A stretch of 17,426 bases of DNA from JANYCG01 sp031428695. Its GTDB lineage: Bacteria > Pseudomonadota > Gammaproteobacteria > Burkholderiales > Burkholderiaceae_C. The stretch is taken from contig JANOYE010000135.1 in the NCBI GenBank assembly GCA_031428695.1, positions 1 through 17,426 of the forward strand, written 5' to 3'. Shown piece by piece: positions 1-8,852 of the stretch. A program made the position numbers and the translations under genes. Position 1 is the stretch's first letter; each line of letters begins with the position of its first letter. The notes under the pieces were generated by a model. The model had not been told where the DNA came from. It did not search any database and worked only from the letters and a program-made list of their open reading frames with translations.

Positions 1-20
1 CTGTAGGCAATAATGGCGGC

Positions 21-1301
21 ATGACCCCTTCACCCACCTACAGCCGACGCCTGGTCGGCTGGTTGTCCCTGGCGCAGCTCATCAGCTGGGGCAGCGTGTT
101 TTACCTGTTCGCCCTGGTGATGGGCCCGGTGGAGCGTGAGCTGGGTTTAAGCCGGGTGGAGTCGTCCTTGGCCTTCAGCCTGTGTCTGCTGGCCGACGGC
201 TTGCTCGCCTTCCCGGTGGGGCGCTTGATCGACAAAGGTTACGAGCGCGCAGTCATGACCACCGGCTCGGTGCTGCTGGCGCTGGGCCTGGCGCTGCATT
301 CGCAGGTGAGCGGCCTGGCTGGGTTTTACGCGGTGTGGGTGCTGTTGGGCGTGGGCATGTCGATGACGCTCTACCAGGCGGTGTTTGCCGTGGTCACGCG
401 GCGTTACCCGCACGACTTTCGCCGCGCCATCATCACCATGACGTTTTTAGGCGGGCTGGCCAGCACCGTGTTCATTCCGCTCTCGTCGTGGCTGATTTCG
501 GCGCTGGGCTGGCAAGGCGCGGTGTGGGTGCTGGCGGCGCTGAACCTCCTGGTTTGCGCGCCGCTGCATGCGGTCTGGTTGAAAGGCGCGCCGAAGCAGG
601 TGGTGGTTGATCCTGCCGCTTCCTCAGGCCCGGCGGCAGATTTGACGATCGCCCCCGCGCGCGCCCGCAACCCCGCGCCCGCCACCCTGGGCGCCCACAT
701 GAAAAGCCCGCCCTACCTGTTGATCGGCCTGGCCATCGCCTTCATGACGGTGGCCACGGCGGCGCTGCCCTCCCACATGGTCACGCTGCTGCGCGAATAC
801 GGCCTGGACGAGCGCTGGGTGATCGCCGTGCCGGCCAGCATTGGCGTGTTGCAGGTGCTCGGCCGCCTGGTGCTGTTCTTCTTCGAGAGCCGCCTGGATG
901 TGCATCTGGCCAACCGGCTGATTCCCGCGCTGATGCCGCTGGGGCTGCTGCTCTTGGTGGCCGCGCCGTTGCTCACCACCACCACCAGCCCGTGGATGTT
1001 GCTGTTTTTGATGGGTTTCGTGCTGCTGTGGGGCATGGGCAATGGCATGTTGACCATCGTCAAGGGCACCGCCATGGCGCAATACGTGAGCCGCGAACAC
1101 GTCGCCTCGCTCAATGGCGCGCTGGGTGTGCCGCTGGCGCTGGTGCGCGCCGCCGCGCCGCTCGGCCTGGGGCTGTTGTGGACAGCGCAAAGCGGTTACC
1201 GCAACGGCTTGGTGGTGATGATCATCATGGGCCTGGCCGGGGCGGTGGCGTTGACGGTGGCGCAGCGAATGGCCTTGTCATTCACCGAGAAAAATCTCTA
1301 A
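21..1301 (+). CDS. MFS transporter of unknown substrate
   Basis: This 426-residue protein has the size and alternating hydrophobic segments of a 12-helix major facilitator superfamily permease of the inner membrane. The segment around residues 65-72 (PVGRLIDKGYERA) sits where MFS proteins carry their cytoplasmic loop 2-3 signature, here as G-R-L-I-D-K. A polar loop rich in Ala and Pro (about residues 190-230) separates the two six-helix halves. The substrate cannot be read from the sequence, and no neighbour points to one. The frame stays open upstream to the window edge and no good ribosome binding site precedes the ATG at 21, so the true start could lie outside the window. The gene ends in an AT-rich intergenic stretch. 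It is convergent with the acyl-CoA synthetase gene and does not appear to share its operon. The family call is firm; the function is not. Confidence 0.85.
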   Translation: MTPSPTYSRRLVGWLSLAQLISWGSVFYLFALVMGPVERELGLSRVESSLAFSLCLLADGLLAFPVGRLIDKGYERAVMTTGSVLLALGLALHSQVSGLAGFYAVWVLLGVGMSMTLYQAVFAVVTRRYPHDFRRAIITMTFLGGLASTVFIPLSSWLISALGWQGAVWVLAALNLLVCAPLHAVWLKGAPKQVVVDPAASSGPAADLTIAPARARNPAPATLGAHMKSPPYLLIGLAIAFMTVATAALPSHMVTLLREYGLDERWVIAVPASIGVLQVLGRLVLFFFESRLDVHLANRLIPALMPLGLLLLVAAPLLTTTTSPWMLLFLMGFVLLWGMGNGMLTIVKGTAMAQYVSREHVASLNGALGVPLALVRAAAPLGLGLLWTAQSGYRNGLVVMIIMGLAGAVALTVAQRMALSFTEKNL

Positions 1302-1443
1302 AAAAACTATTTATTTACAAATAATAGTCAAAAAATCACCAAAAATAGTATCAAATTCAATGCAATACTTGGCCTTTTCACGTGACTTAAAGGCGCTAAA
1401 TTACCTCAACAAATTTATACAAATACAAATTCCGGTTCCAGCG
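1302..1443. other. AT-rich intergenic region between convergent genes
   Basis: This stretch lies between two converging genes and is strikingly AT-rich compared with both. Just after the MFS stop there is an imperfect inverted repeat, ACTATTTATTT with AAATAATAGT across a short loop, followed by A-runs. It could serve as a weak terminator, but the stem is almost all A-T pairs and imperfect. I see no convincing gene. The short open frame starting at 1360 has no ribosome binding site and runs into the acyl-CoA synthetase gene on the other strand. Confidence 0.4.
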
Positions 1444-3495
1444 TCAATCTTTCCACACTATTTGATGCCGAATGGTGAACGGCGCCATGCGTTCTTTGGC
1501 CAGTTGCTCGGCCTGGGCGCGGCTTTGCGGGCTGGCGGGCCGGGATGAATTGGCTGAATTGGCATTTGGCGCGGCTTTTAACGTCACCGTGGCCAGTGTG
1601 CCGTGGGTGCCGTCAGCCCCCACCTCCACGTGCGAGAAAAAGTCCAGGCCGTCTACCTCAAGCGGCGTCAGCAACTTCGAGAACACCTCCCGCGCCGCCA
1701 TCCAGCGCAGTTGCGGCTTGAAGACTTTGCCCACGCCGGTCAGCGGAATCGCGTCGATGATCAACACCGCCACGGGAATGGCCGCGCGCTCGGGCGTGCG
1801 GGCGCGCACCCACTCGTGCAGCTCGCCAGAGGTTGCTGTGGCACCCGGTTTGAGCTGCACGTAGGCCAGTGGCAGCTCGTCCACCCGCGCATCGGGCTGG
1901 CCGACCACGGCGGCCAGCGCCACCGCCGGGTGCTGGTAGAACACCTCCTCAATCGGCATCGGGTCGATGTTGTGGCCGCCGCGGATGATGAGGTCTTTGG
2001 CGCGGCCGGTGATCCACAAATACCCTTCGGCGTCCAAGCGGCCCAAATCGCCCGAATTCACCCATCCGGGCTCAACAAACGCGTTTTTGTTGTGAACGTC
2101 GTTTAAATAACCACTGAACACACCGGGCCCAGCCATGGCGATGACGCCGATTTCGCCCACGGCGCAGTCGCCCGCCAGCTTGCCATCTGCATCCACCCGC
2201 ACCACCCGCACGCGGCTGTAGGGCACGGCATGGCCGACGGTGCCCAGGCGCAGCGGGCGGTCGCTGTAACTGATGGTGTGCACGCTGCTGGTTTCGGTCA
2301 TGCCGTACACCTCCAGCACCGGCACCTTGAAATGGCTGTGGAACTTCTCGCCCACCGCCACCGGTATGGCCGAGCCGCCGCCGCTGAAAATTTTGATGCA
2401 GCTCACGTCCACCCCCTCCCACGGAATGGCCGCCGCCGCCGCCAGCACCGTGGGCACGCCGCCAAACACCGGGCAGCGAAACCGCTCGATCAGCTTCCAA
2501 ACATTTTTCACCGCCGCCGGGTTGCGCCAGCCAGAGGCCGACAGCACCACCAGGCAATTGCCCGCCGCGAAGCTGGTGAGCGCCTGTGTCAGCGCCCCGC
2601 CCACGTGGTACAGCGGCAGGCCGAAGAGGAGCGTGTTGCCCGGCTCTGAGTTGCCCTCCAGCTTCAACATCACGTTGCAGACCCAGGCCTGGTAAACCTG
2701 GTTCTCGTGCGTGTGGCGCACCAGTTTGGGTGTGCCCGTGGTGCCGCCGGTGTGGAAGTAGGCGGCGGTGTCGTGGCGTTGGATGATTCGGCCCGAGGTC
2801 AGGCGGTCGCTTGGGAATTTGGCCAGTTGCGTGTCGAAATCGAGCACCTGTTGGCCAGGCGCCGCGTTGCCTGCGCTGGCAAACCCGCCTTCACCAGCCT
2901 CCCCGCCAACCGCAAGAATCGCCTTGAGCGACGGCACCAGCGCGCGGATTTTCTGTACCTTGTCCCAAAAGTCAGTGCCTGCATTGGGGCCGTGCACCAC
3001 CACCACTTTGGTGCCCGCCGCGTTCAAAATTTCGGCCAGCTGGTGCGGCTCCAACAGCGGGTTCACCGGGTTGGCGATGCCCGCCGCTTCGGCGCCGAAC
3101 AGAGCGTAAAAATTCTGCGGCACCAAAGGCAACAGCAGGCTGACCACATCGTTCGGGCCGACGCCCAGCGCGGTAAACAGGTTTGCCGCCTGCGTGACAC
3201 GCGCCAGGAACTCCGCGTAGGAAAGCACCGAGGCAGGCTCGGCCGGGTCGCAAGTCGGCAAGAACTGAATCGCCGGTGCCTCGGGGTTGTGCCGCGCCCC
3301 GATTTGGATGGCCTCGTAGGTGCTGGCCGCCTCCAGGCGTTCTGCCAGCGGCACGGCTTCGATGGCGGCAACGTCGGCGGCGCTGGTCAACGAGGGCCGC
3401 AGCTTGCCCATGCGGCGGTCGATCAAAATCGCCCGCGCTAAATCGGCGCTGGAGGGCGCTGGGTGGGTGGCAGGGGTGGCGGTGGCAGTTGTCAT
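1444..3495 (-). CDS. Acyl-CoA synthetase (AMP-dependent ligase)
   Basis: This 683-residue member of the adenylate-forming (ANL) superfamily should activate a carboxylic or fatty acid with ATP to an acyl-adenylate and transfer it to CoA in the cytoplasm. Diagnostic motifs are in order: the P-loop-like YFHTGGTTGTPK (246-257), the VYGMTETSS motif (397-404), the SGDLG segment with the ribose-binding Asp (481-485), the hinge ITGRAKDLIIRGG (about 495-507) and the C-terminal TGVGKVFK (586-593), whose Lys591 is the expected catalytic lysine. An extra tail of about 80 residues follows, as in a long subgroup of these ligases. The start is well supported, with AAGGAG about 5 nt before the ATG. The gene lies 48 nt after the RidA-like gene and is probably co-transcribed with it. 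Chain length and physiological acid cannot be deduced. Confidence 0.93.
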   Translation of the reverse strand: MTTATATPATHPAPSSADLARAILIDRRMGKLRPSLTSAADVAAIEAVPLAERLEAASTYEAIQIGARHNPEAPAIQFLPTCDPAEPASVLSYAEFLARVTQAANLFTALGVGPNDVVSLLLPLVPQNFYALFGAEAAGIANPVNPLLEPHQLAEILNAAGTKVVVVHGPNAGTDFWDKVQKIRALVPSLKAILAVGGEAGEGGFASAGNAAPGQQVLDFDTQLAKFPSDRLTSGRIIQRHDTAAYFHTGGTTGTPKLVRHTHENQVYQAWVCNVMLKLEGNSEPGNTLLFGLPLYHVGGALTQALTSFAAGNCLVVLSASGWRNPAAVKNVWKLIERFRCPVFGGVPTVLAAAAAIPWEGVDVSCIKIFSGGGSAIPVAVGEKFHSHFKVPVLEVYGMTETSSVHTISYSDRPLRLGTVGHAVPYSRVRVVRVDADGKLAGDCAVGEIGVIAMAGPGVFSGYLNDVHNKNAFVEPGWVNSGDLGRLDAEGYLWITGRAKDLIIRGGHNIDPMPIEEVFYQHPAVALAAVVGQPDARVDELPLAYVQLKPGATATSGELHEWVRARTPERAAIPVAVLIIDAIPLTGVGKVFKPQLRWMAAREVFSKLLTPLEVDGLDFFSHVEVGADGTHGTLATVTLKAAPNANSANSSRPASPQSRAQAEQLAKERMAPFTIRHQIVWKD

Positions 3496-3506
3496 GGGTC
3501 TCCTTC
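3496..3506 (-). promoter_or_regulatory. Ribosome binding site of the acyl-CoA synthetase gene
   Basis: Read on the minus strand, AAGGAGACCC directly precedes the ATG at 3495. This is a near-consensus Shine-Dalgarno sequence and fixes the start. Confidence 0.7.
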
Positions 3507-3543
3507 GTTATCTTCGGATTCTTGGGGTTTTTCGCTTTGGCCT

Positions 3544-4029
3544 TCAGGCGTTCAACGCGACTTCGGCTTCAATCTCCACCGGAATGTCAAACGGCAACTC
3601 GGCCATGCCCACGGCGCTGCGGGCATGCGCGCCCACTTCGGGGCCGAACACGTCCAGAATCAAATCAGAAAAGCCGTTGATCACCATCGGCTGGCGGTTG
3701 AAGCCCGGCGCGGAATTGACCATGCCAAACACCCGGCCCCATGCCGCTATGCGGTCCAGGCTGCCCAATTCGCGCTGCAAGCTGCCCAATATCGCCAAGC
3801 CCACACTGCGCGCCGCCGCGGTAGCCTGCGCCTCGGTGAGCTCGCGCCCGACCTTGCCAAACGGCCCCGCCACGCTGCCGTCGGCATTTTGCGGGCCATG
3901 CCCAGAGACAAAGGCACGCAGGCCCACCACCCGAACGAATTGAAATGGGAACACCACACCAGCAGGGACTTGGAGTGGGGCGGGCAACACCAGGCCAAGG
4001 GTTTGGATGCGTTGGTCGATGGAGGTCAT
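3544..4029 (-). CDS. RidA family protein (YjgF/YER057c/UK114)
   Basis: This 161-residue protein belongs to the longer RidA-like group. Residues 34-46 (VGLRAFVSGHGPQ) match the first conserved strand and turn. The C-terminal half (about 118-158: NGFSDLILDVFGPEVGAHARSAVG followed by AELPFDIPVEIEAEV) matches the typical RidA ending with the substrate-pocket arginine and glutamate. RidA proteins form trimers and hydrolyse reactive enamine/imine intermediates. This subgroup is poorly characterised, so deaminase activity is only a family inference. The start has no strong Shine-Dalgarno, but the next in-frame ATGs would remove conserved sequence. It is upstream of and in line with the acyl-CoA synthetase, suggesting an operon in which RidA comes first. 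It is divergent from cpdB. Confidence 0.85.
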   Translation of the reverse strand: MTSIDQRIQTLGLVLPAPLQVPAGVVFPFQFVRVVGLRAFVSGHGPQNADGSVAGPFGKVGRELTEAQATAAARSVGLAILGSLQRELGSLDRIAAWGRVFGMVNSAPGFNRQPMVINGFSDLILDVFGPEVGAHARSAVGMAELPFDIPVEIEAEVALNA

Positions 4030-4224
4030 GAGTTAGCGATTTCAACAAATGAATGGCTTTGAAGGCATTCTGCCAGCGCCCATGCCGGATGTCGCAGCGG
4101 GTTTTCGGCAGTCCTGCACCAGTTTCACGCTAGACGCTGCGGGCCACGGCGCGTAAACTGAACTTCACGCTGAACTTCACGCCAAACCACACAGCCCCCA
4201 CAGGCTCACACAAGGATGGTCGCC
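4030..4224. promoter_or_regulatory. Divergent intergenic region with 12-bp tandem repeat
   Basis: This region must hold the promoters of both the RidA gene (-) and cpdB (+). It contains two perfect tandem copies of CTGAACTTCACG at 4158-4169 and 4170-4181, about 45 nt before the cpdB start. AAGGA at 4212-4216 is the cpdB ribosome binding site. I could not assign clear -35/-10 boxes. Confidence 0.5.
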
Positions 4225-6195
<1,971 letters not shown>

Positions 6196-6211
6196 GCCGG
6201 CGAGATTTTAA

Positions 6212-6601
6212 ATGCGCGTTCTGACCACGCTCTTGTGCCAGTTGGCCTTGTCTGCCAGCGCCAGCGCCGCCTCGCGTTTCTCGCCGGAGCAACGGGTGAA
6301 AGCCTCAGAAGACGCGTTTGCAAAAGCGCGCGTTGCCGTGGTCGGGCGGGTGGTGGAAGTGACGGCCAGCGGCATCGCCAAAGTGCTGGTGCTTGAATCC
6401 TTCAAAGGGCCCGCCAAAGGCGAGTTGGTCGAAGCCCGGCAAGACTTCGGCCTGTGCACGGGGCCCAGCAAAGGCCAAACATTCACGGCAGGGGAAGAGA
6501 CCTTCATCCTGTCGTTCGGCCCTGCTCCCACGGCCTGCGACAAACTGCCGACTGACAACTTTCTGCTGGAAGGCATGCGGTTCATCGTCAAGGGGAAATG
6601 A
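6212..6601 (+). CDS. Small exported protein, possibly NTR/TIMP-like fold
   Basis: A 129-residue protein of unknown function. Residues 1 to about 20 look like a signal peptide (MRVLTTLLCQLALSASASAA), so the mature protein is probably periplasmic. The rest has a pattern of strands around VAVVGRVVEV (41-50) and AKVLVLESFKG (56-66), then Cys82 and a late Cys109 that could form a disulfide. This VxGxVxxV ... FKG ... Cys ... G ... Cys layout resembles bacterial OB-fold proteins of the netrin/TIMP-like type. That is a visual resemblance only. The gene begins 16 nt after cpdB, with GGCGAG 7 nt before the ATG, so translation as part of the cpdB transcript is likely. A role with CpdB is not shown by the sequence. 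Confidence 0.65.
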   Translation: MRVLTTLLCQLALSASASAASRFSPEQRVKASEDAFAKARVAVVGRVVEVTASGIAKVLVLESFKGPAKGELVEARQDFGLCTGPSKGQTFTAGEETFILSFGPAPTACDKLPTDNFLLEGMRFIVKGK

Positions 6602-6644
6602 CGGGCTGGGGCGGTTCAGTTCCATTGGATTTGGCGCTGTTAGA

Positions 6645-6758
6645 TTGCTACTATTAATATAGCTAAACACTCAATAAATATGTGACTTGGAGGCTCATTT
6701 TTCTTAAAATATTGAGTTGAGCAGTCAAAACTCACTCAATCAACCCCATTTTGGGTAT
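6645..6758 (+). repeat. AT-rich dispersed repeat, copy 1
   Basis: This segment aligns over about 114 bases, almost without gaps, with 11885-11998. Shared blocks are a GCTA-N-TATT-N-ATATAGC motif at the left, ACTTGGA in the middle, and the exact 17-mer AACCCCATTTTGGGTAT at the right end (6742-6758). The left block is itself nearly palindromic. Both copies follow the 3' end of a plus-strand gene. Similar short AT-rich elements are, from memory, common between genes in Comamonadaceae. No function is known to me. Confidence 0.7.
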
Positions 6759-6777
6759 TTTTGCATGGCAAACCGCC

Positions 6778-6829
6778 GACAGCCAGCCAAGCGCCCCTGC
6801 GCCGCTCCGCCATAGGTCGAAGGCGTGTC
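6778..6829 (-). repeat. GC-rich palindromic repeat, inverted half copy 1
   Basis: Read on the minus strand, these 52 bases match the right half of the repeat at 13658-13709 with 4 mismatches by my count. The shared core includes GAGCGGCGCAGGGGCGCTTG. Only the right half is present here, in opposite orientation to the other two copies. It faces copy 2 (7104-7219), so the two form the ends of an inverted pair. Confidence 0.75.
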
Positions 6830-7103
6830 TTTACCTATTGTTAGCTGCCAACCCAGGAATTTGCATGCGGCTACAGATTGTTTGTACGATCCTCACCGCG
6901 AAGAATTGTTTATATTGAACACTGCAGAGCGGGCCAGCTGTCAACAAGTCAGCTTGGAAGGCGGTCCACCGATTGGACTTCTCGACAAGCGCATCCCCGG
7001 CTGGTAGTGAGGGAAACGCCTGGGTTCAGGTCTTTCGCTCTCGCATCATCGCAATGGCTGCTGGCAAGTCTTGCCTTTCATCCCGCAACAACCAAACCCT
7101 CCC

Positions 7104-7219
7104 GCAGCCAGGCAACGTCTCTGCATCTGGACGACTTTAGGCGCCCGTGTCGCGGTCTGCGACACGCCTGCGACGTATGAAGGAGCGGCACAGGGGCGCT
7201 TGGCGGGTTGCCGGCGGGC
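7104..7219 (+). repeat. GC-rich palindromic repeat, copy 2
   Basis: This is a full-length but diverged copy. It shares ACGACTTTAGGCGCC with 13602-13708, then an inner hairpin with arms GTGTCGC (7147-7153) and GCGACAC (7159-7165), then GCGACACGCCTGCGACGTATG and CAGGGGCGCTTG. The loop differs (GGTCT here, GAACA at the other copy) while the stem is kept, as expected if the structure matters. The outer arms are more decayed than in copy 3. It lies about 65 bases past the end of the minus-strand PIN toxin gene. Confidence 0.75.
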
Positions 7220-7283
7220 TTGCGTGCACCAAGGGCGCCCGTCGGCCAATGAGTCAAAGGGCTCAGACTGAAGAATCGCCCGC

Positions 7284-7700
7284 TCAATGAACGCCGACCA
7301 GAAACGCTGAAGGCGGCAGGATCGGGATGCCGCGCCAGGGGAGCAGCACAGTCAAATCGCCATCGCTTGAGAGAATCATTTCCGCGTTGGCGGTTTCGGC
7401 CAGTTCTAAAAACAGGTTGCCTTTGGCGTCACGGCAGTCGGTGACCGTGATCGTCACCTCAAATCGCGTGGCGCGCTGTATGAAGCCGGACACAAACTGC
7501 GCCCGGCTGGCGAGCGGTCGATAGGCTTCAATCTTGTCGGCCAGCAAGACGCGTTGCAGCTCGGCCAATGTGGAATGGGAAGCGCACACGTCAAACAGCA
7601 ACCAGGCTTTTTCAAGCGCCAGCGCGGGAATGGACTGGGGCCGGATGGCGGCGCTGACCAGCACGCCCGTGTCGATGACGATGCGCCGCTCAAAGGGCAT
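7284..7700 (-). CDS. PIN-family toxin of a type II toxin-antitoxin pair
   Basis: This 138-residue protein matches the COG1569-type PIN toxin family (putative TA toxin component). PIN toxins are Mg-dependent ribonucleases. The acidic residues visible are Asp10 in IVIDTGVLVSA, Glu47 in STLAELQR, Asp91 in DCRDAKGN, and Asp113/Asp115 in ILSSDGDL. The C-terminus (PWRGIPILPPSAFL) is typical of the family. In my recollection the family motif before FLELA reads D-x-K-D-N; here the second Asp is Gly94 (codon GGC, one transition from GAC), so activity may be altered. The start follows the antitoxin stop by 42 nt without a strong Shine-Dalgarno. Target RNA is unknown. Confidence 0.85.
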   Translation of the reverse strand: MPFERRIVIDTGVLVSAAIRPQSIPALALEKAWLLFDVCASHSTLAELQRVLLADKIEAYRPLASRAQFVSGFIQRATRFEVTITVTDCRDAKGNLFLELAETANAEMILSSDGDLTVLLPWRGIPILPPSAFLVGVH

Positions 7701-7742
7701 GGCGAGGCCTGTTCACCCTCTTTACGGGTGGCGCTGGGCCTG

Positions 7743-8021
7743 TCAACGCAGGGCCTTCACCCTGCCCGCCACGTCTTCATCCGTCAAAGTGGCCGCGGCC
7801 TGCGTCATCACAGCGGGCAACACCTCCGCGCGGTATTGCGCGTACCAGCGGGCGGCTTCTTGCCTGCGTTGGGTGACGTCGGCCAGCGCCTGCATGTCGT
7901 GCCCGGACACCACGTAAGCGACTGTGCGCCCGCGCCGCGTCACGGCGATTGGATCGCGCTGCGAACGATCCACCAGCTCGCCAAAGCGGCTTTGGGCTTC
8001 AACTGAAGTTACTGTCATCAT
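7743..8021 (-). CDS. Phd/YefM family antitoxin
   Basis: A 92-residue protein whose N-terminus has the Phd/YefM pattern: MTVTSVEAQSRFGELVDRSQ, then DPIAVTRRGRTVAYVVSG (about residues 2-40), which forms the DNA-binding and dimer domain. The C-terminal half is helical and polar, as expected for the part that wraps and blocks the toxin. It precedes the PIN toxin on the minus strand, in the usual antitoxin-first order. Two successive ATG codons (8021 and 8018) are possible; AGAGG lies 6 nt before the first and 9 nt before the second. An inverted repeat just upstream (8033-8046) is a candidate site for autorepression. Confidence 0.87.
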   Translation of the reverse strand: MMTVTSVEAQSRFGELVDRSQRDPIAVTRRGRTVAYVVSGHDMQALADVTQRRQEAARWYAQYRAEVLPAVMTQAAATLTDEDVAGRVKALR

Positions 8022-8032
8022 GTTAAACCTCT

Positions 8033-8046
8033 GAAATGGCTATTTC
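8033..8046. promoter_or_regulatory. Candidate antitoxin operator
   Basis: GAAAT-GGCT-ATTTC is a perfect 5-bp inverted repeat with a 4-nt spacer, centred about 18 nt upstream of the antitoxin start. Phd/YefM antitoxins usually repress their own operon through short palindromes. The neighbouring TTTCATATGTTTCAT is also AT-rich and may contain the promoter. Binding is inferred, not shown. Confidence 0.4.
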
Positions 8047-8176
8047 ATATGTTTCATTTTGCGCTTCAGAGGCTTTCCCGGCAAGTCAGTTTTTTGCCCC
8101 CACCAACCCAAACCCTCCCGAGGCCGGATATGCGAGACTCATGCGTTGATCAACGCCGCACCAAGGATTCCAAACC

Positions 8177-8818
8177 ATGCTGACCATCCACCATCTGGGC
8201 AAATCACAGTCTGAACGCATCATCTGGCTCTGCGAAGAACTCGGGCTGGCTTACGCGTTGAAACACTACGTGCGCGACGCGGTGACGATGCTGTCGCCGC
8301 CCGAGCTCAAGGCGCTGCACCCACTGGGCGCCGCGCCGGTGATCACGGACGGCGCGCTGGTGTTGGCGGAGTCCGGCGCCATCGTTGACTACATCATTGC
8401 AAAATATGGCGGCGGTCGGCTGGCGCTGGGCCCCACGCACGCCGATTTTGCGCAGTACCTTTACTGGTTTCACTTTGCCAATGGAAATCTCCAGCCGAAC
8501 ATGGGGCGCAACATGCTGCTGCGCCGGCTGAACCTGGCGCCGGATGACGCCACCCTGCTGGCCATGAAAGGCCGGCTGGACCGGGTTTTTGATCTGATTG
8601 AAGCGCGCCTGGCCAGCGCGGCCTACCTGGCCGGCGACGAGTTCACCGCAGCCGACATCATGGCGGTGTTTTCGCTCACCACCATGCGTTACTTCATGCC
8701 ACGCGACCTGGCCCTGTACCCGCACATCCTGGCCTACCTCGGCCGCATCGGCGAACGCGCGGCTTATCAGCGGGCGATGCACAAGGGCGACCCGGCCATG
8801 GCGACTTTGTTGACGTGA
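8177..8818 (+). CDS. Glutathione S-transferase family protein
   Basis: This 213-residue cytosolic protein has the two-domain GST layout. The thioredoxin-like N-terminal domain (about 1-80) begins MLTIHHLGKSQSERIIW, with Ser10 or Ser12 near the expected glutathione-activating position. The conserved Pro54 in GAAPVI and the Glu65-Ser66 pair in LAESGAIVDYI bind the glutathione backbone. The helical C-terminal domain includes YLAGDEFTAADIMAVFSL (about 154-171), the usual N-capping box with its Asp. GSTs conjugate or reduce electrophiles using glutathione; the substrate here is unknown. The start has AAGGA about 9 nt upstream. The SDR gene begins 34 nt after its stop, so a two-gene operon is likely, perhaps for turnover of one electrophilic or carbonyl compound. 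Confidence 0.92.
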   Translation: MLTIHHLGKSQSERIIWLCEELGLAYALKHYVRDAVTMLSPPELKALHPLGAAPVITDGALVLAESGAIVDYIIAKYGGGRLALGPTHADFAQYLYWFHFANGNLQPNMGRNMLLRRLNLAPDDATLLAMKGRLDRVFDLIEARLASAAYLAGDEFTAADIMAVFSLTTMRYFMPRDLALYPHILAYLGRIGERAAYQRAMHKGDPAMATLLT

Positions 8819-8852
8819 TCATCCCCCCAACCGATTTCCAAAGCGAGAGAAG

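Larger units (their letters stand above)
6602..7283. other. Gene-free region holding two repeat families
   Basis: About 680 bases with no convincing gene. From left to right it holds an AT-rich repeat (6645-6758) matched at 11885-11998, an inverted half-copy of a GC-rich repeat (6778-6829), about 270 bases of unassigned sequence, and a full copy of the GC-rich repeat (7104-7219). Short open frames here lack ribosome binding sites and are partly made of repeat sequence. The PIN toxin gene ends at 7284 on the minus strand. Confidence 0.6.

Noticed and set aside
1360..1548. Short plus-strand open frame after the MFS gene
   Set aside because: No ribosome binding site, and its second half is antisense to the acyl-CoA synthetase C-terminus.
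2707..3441. Plus-strand open frame opposite the acyl-CoA synthetase gene
   Set aside because: Shadow of a well-supported gene; no ribosome binding site and an Arg/Gln/His-rich composition.
6825..7007. 60-codon open frame between the repeat copies
   Set aside because: No Shine-Dalgarno, no recognisable motif, and it begins at the edge of the repeat. It could be real but cannot be supported.
7071..7271. Small open frames within repeat copy 2, and similar ones in copy 3
   Set aside because: They share peptide stretches (DDFRR ... RHACDV) only because they are translated from the same palindromic repeat. This is not evidence for a protein.
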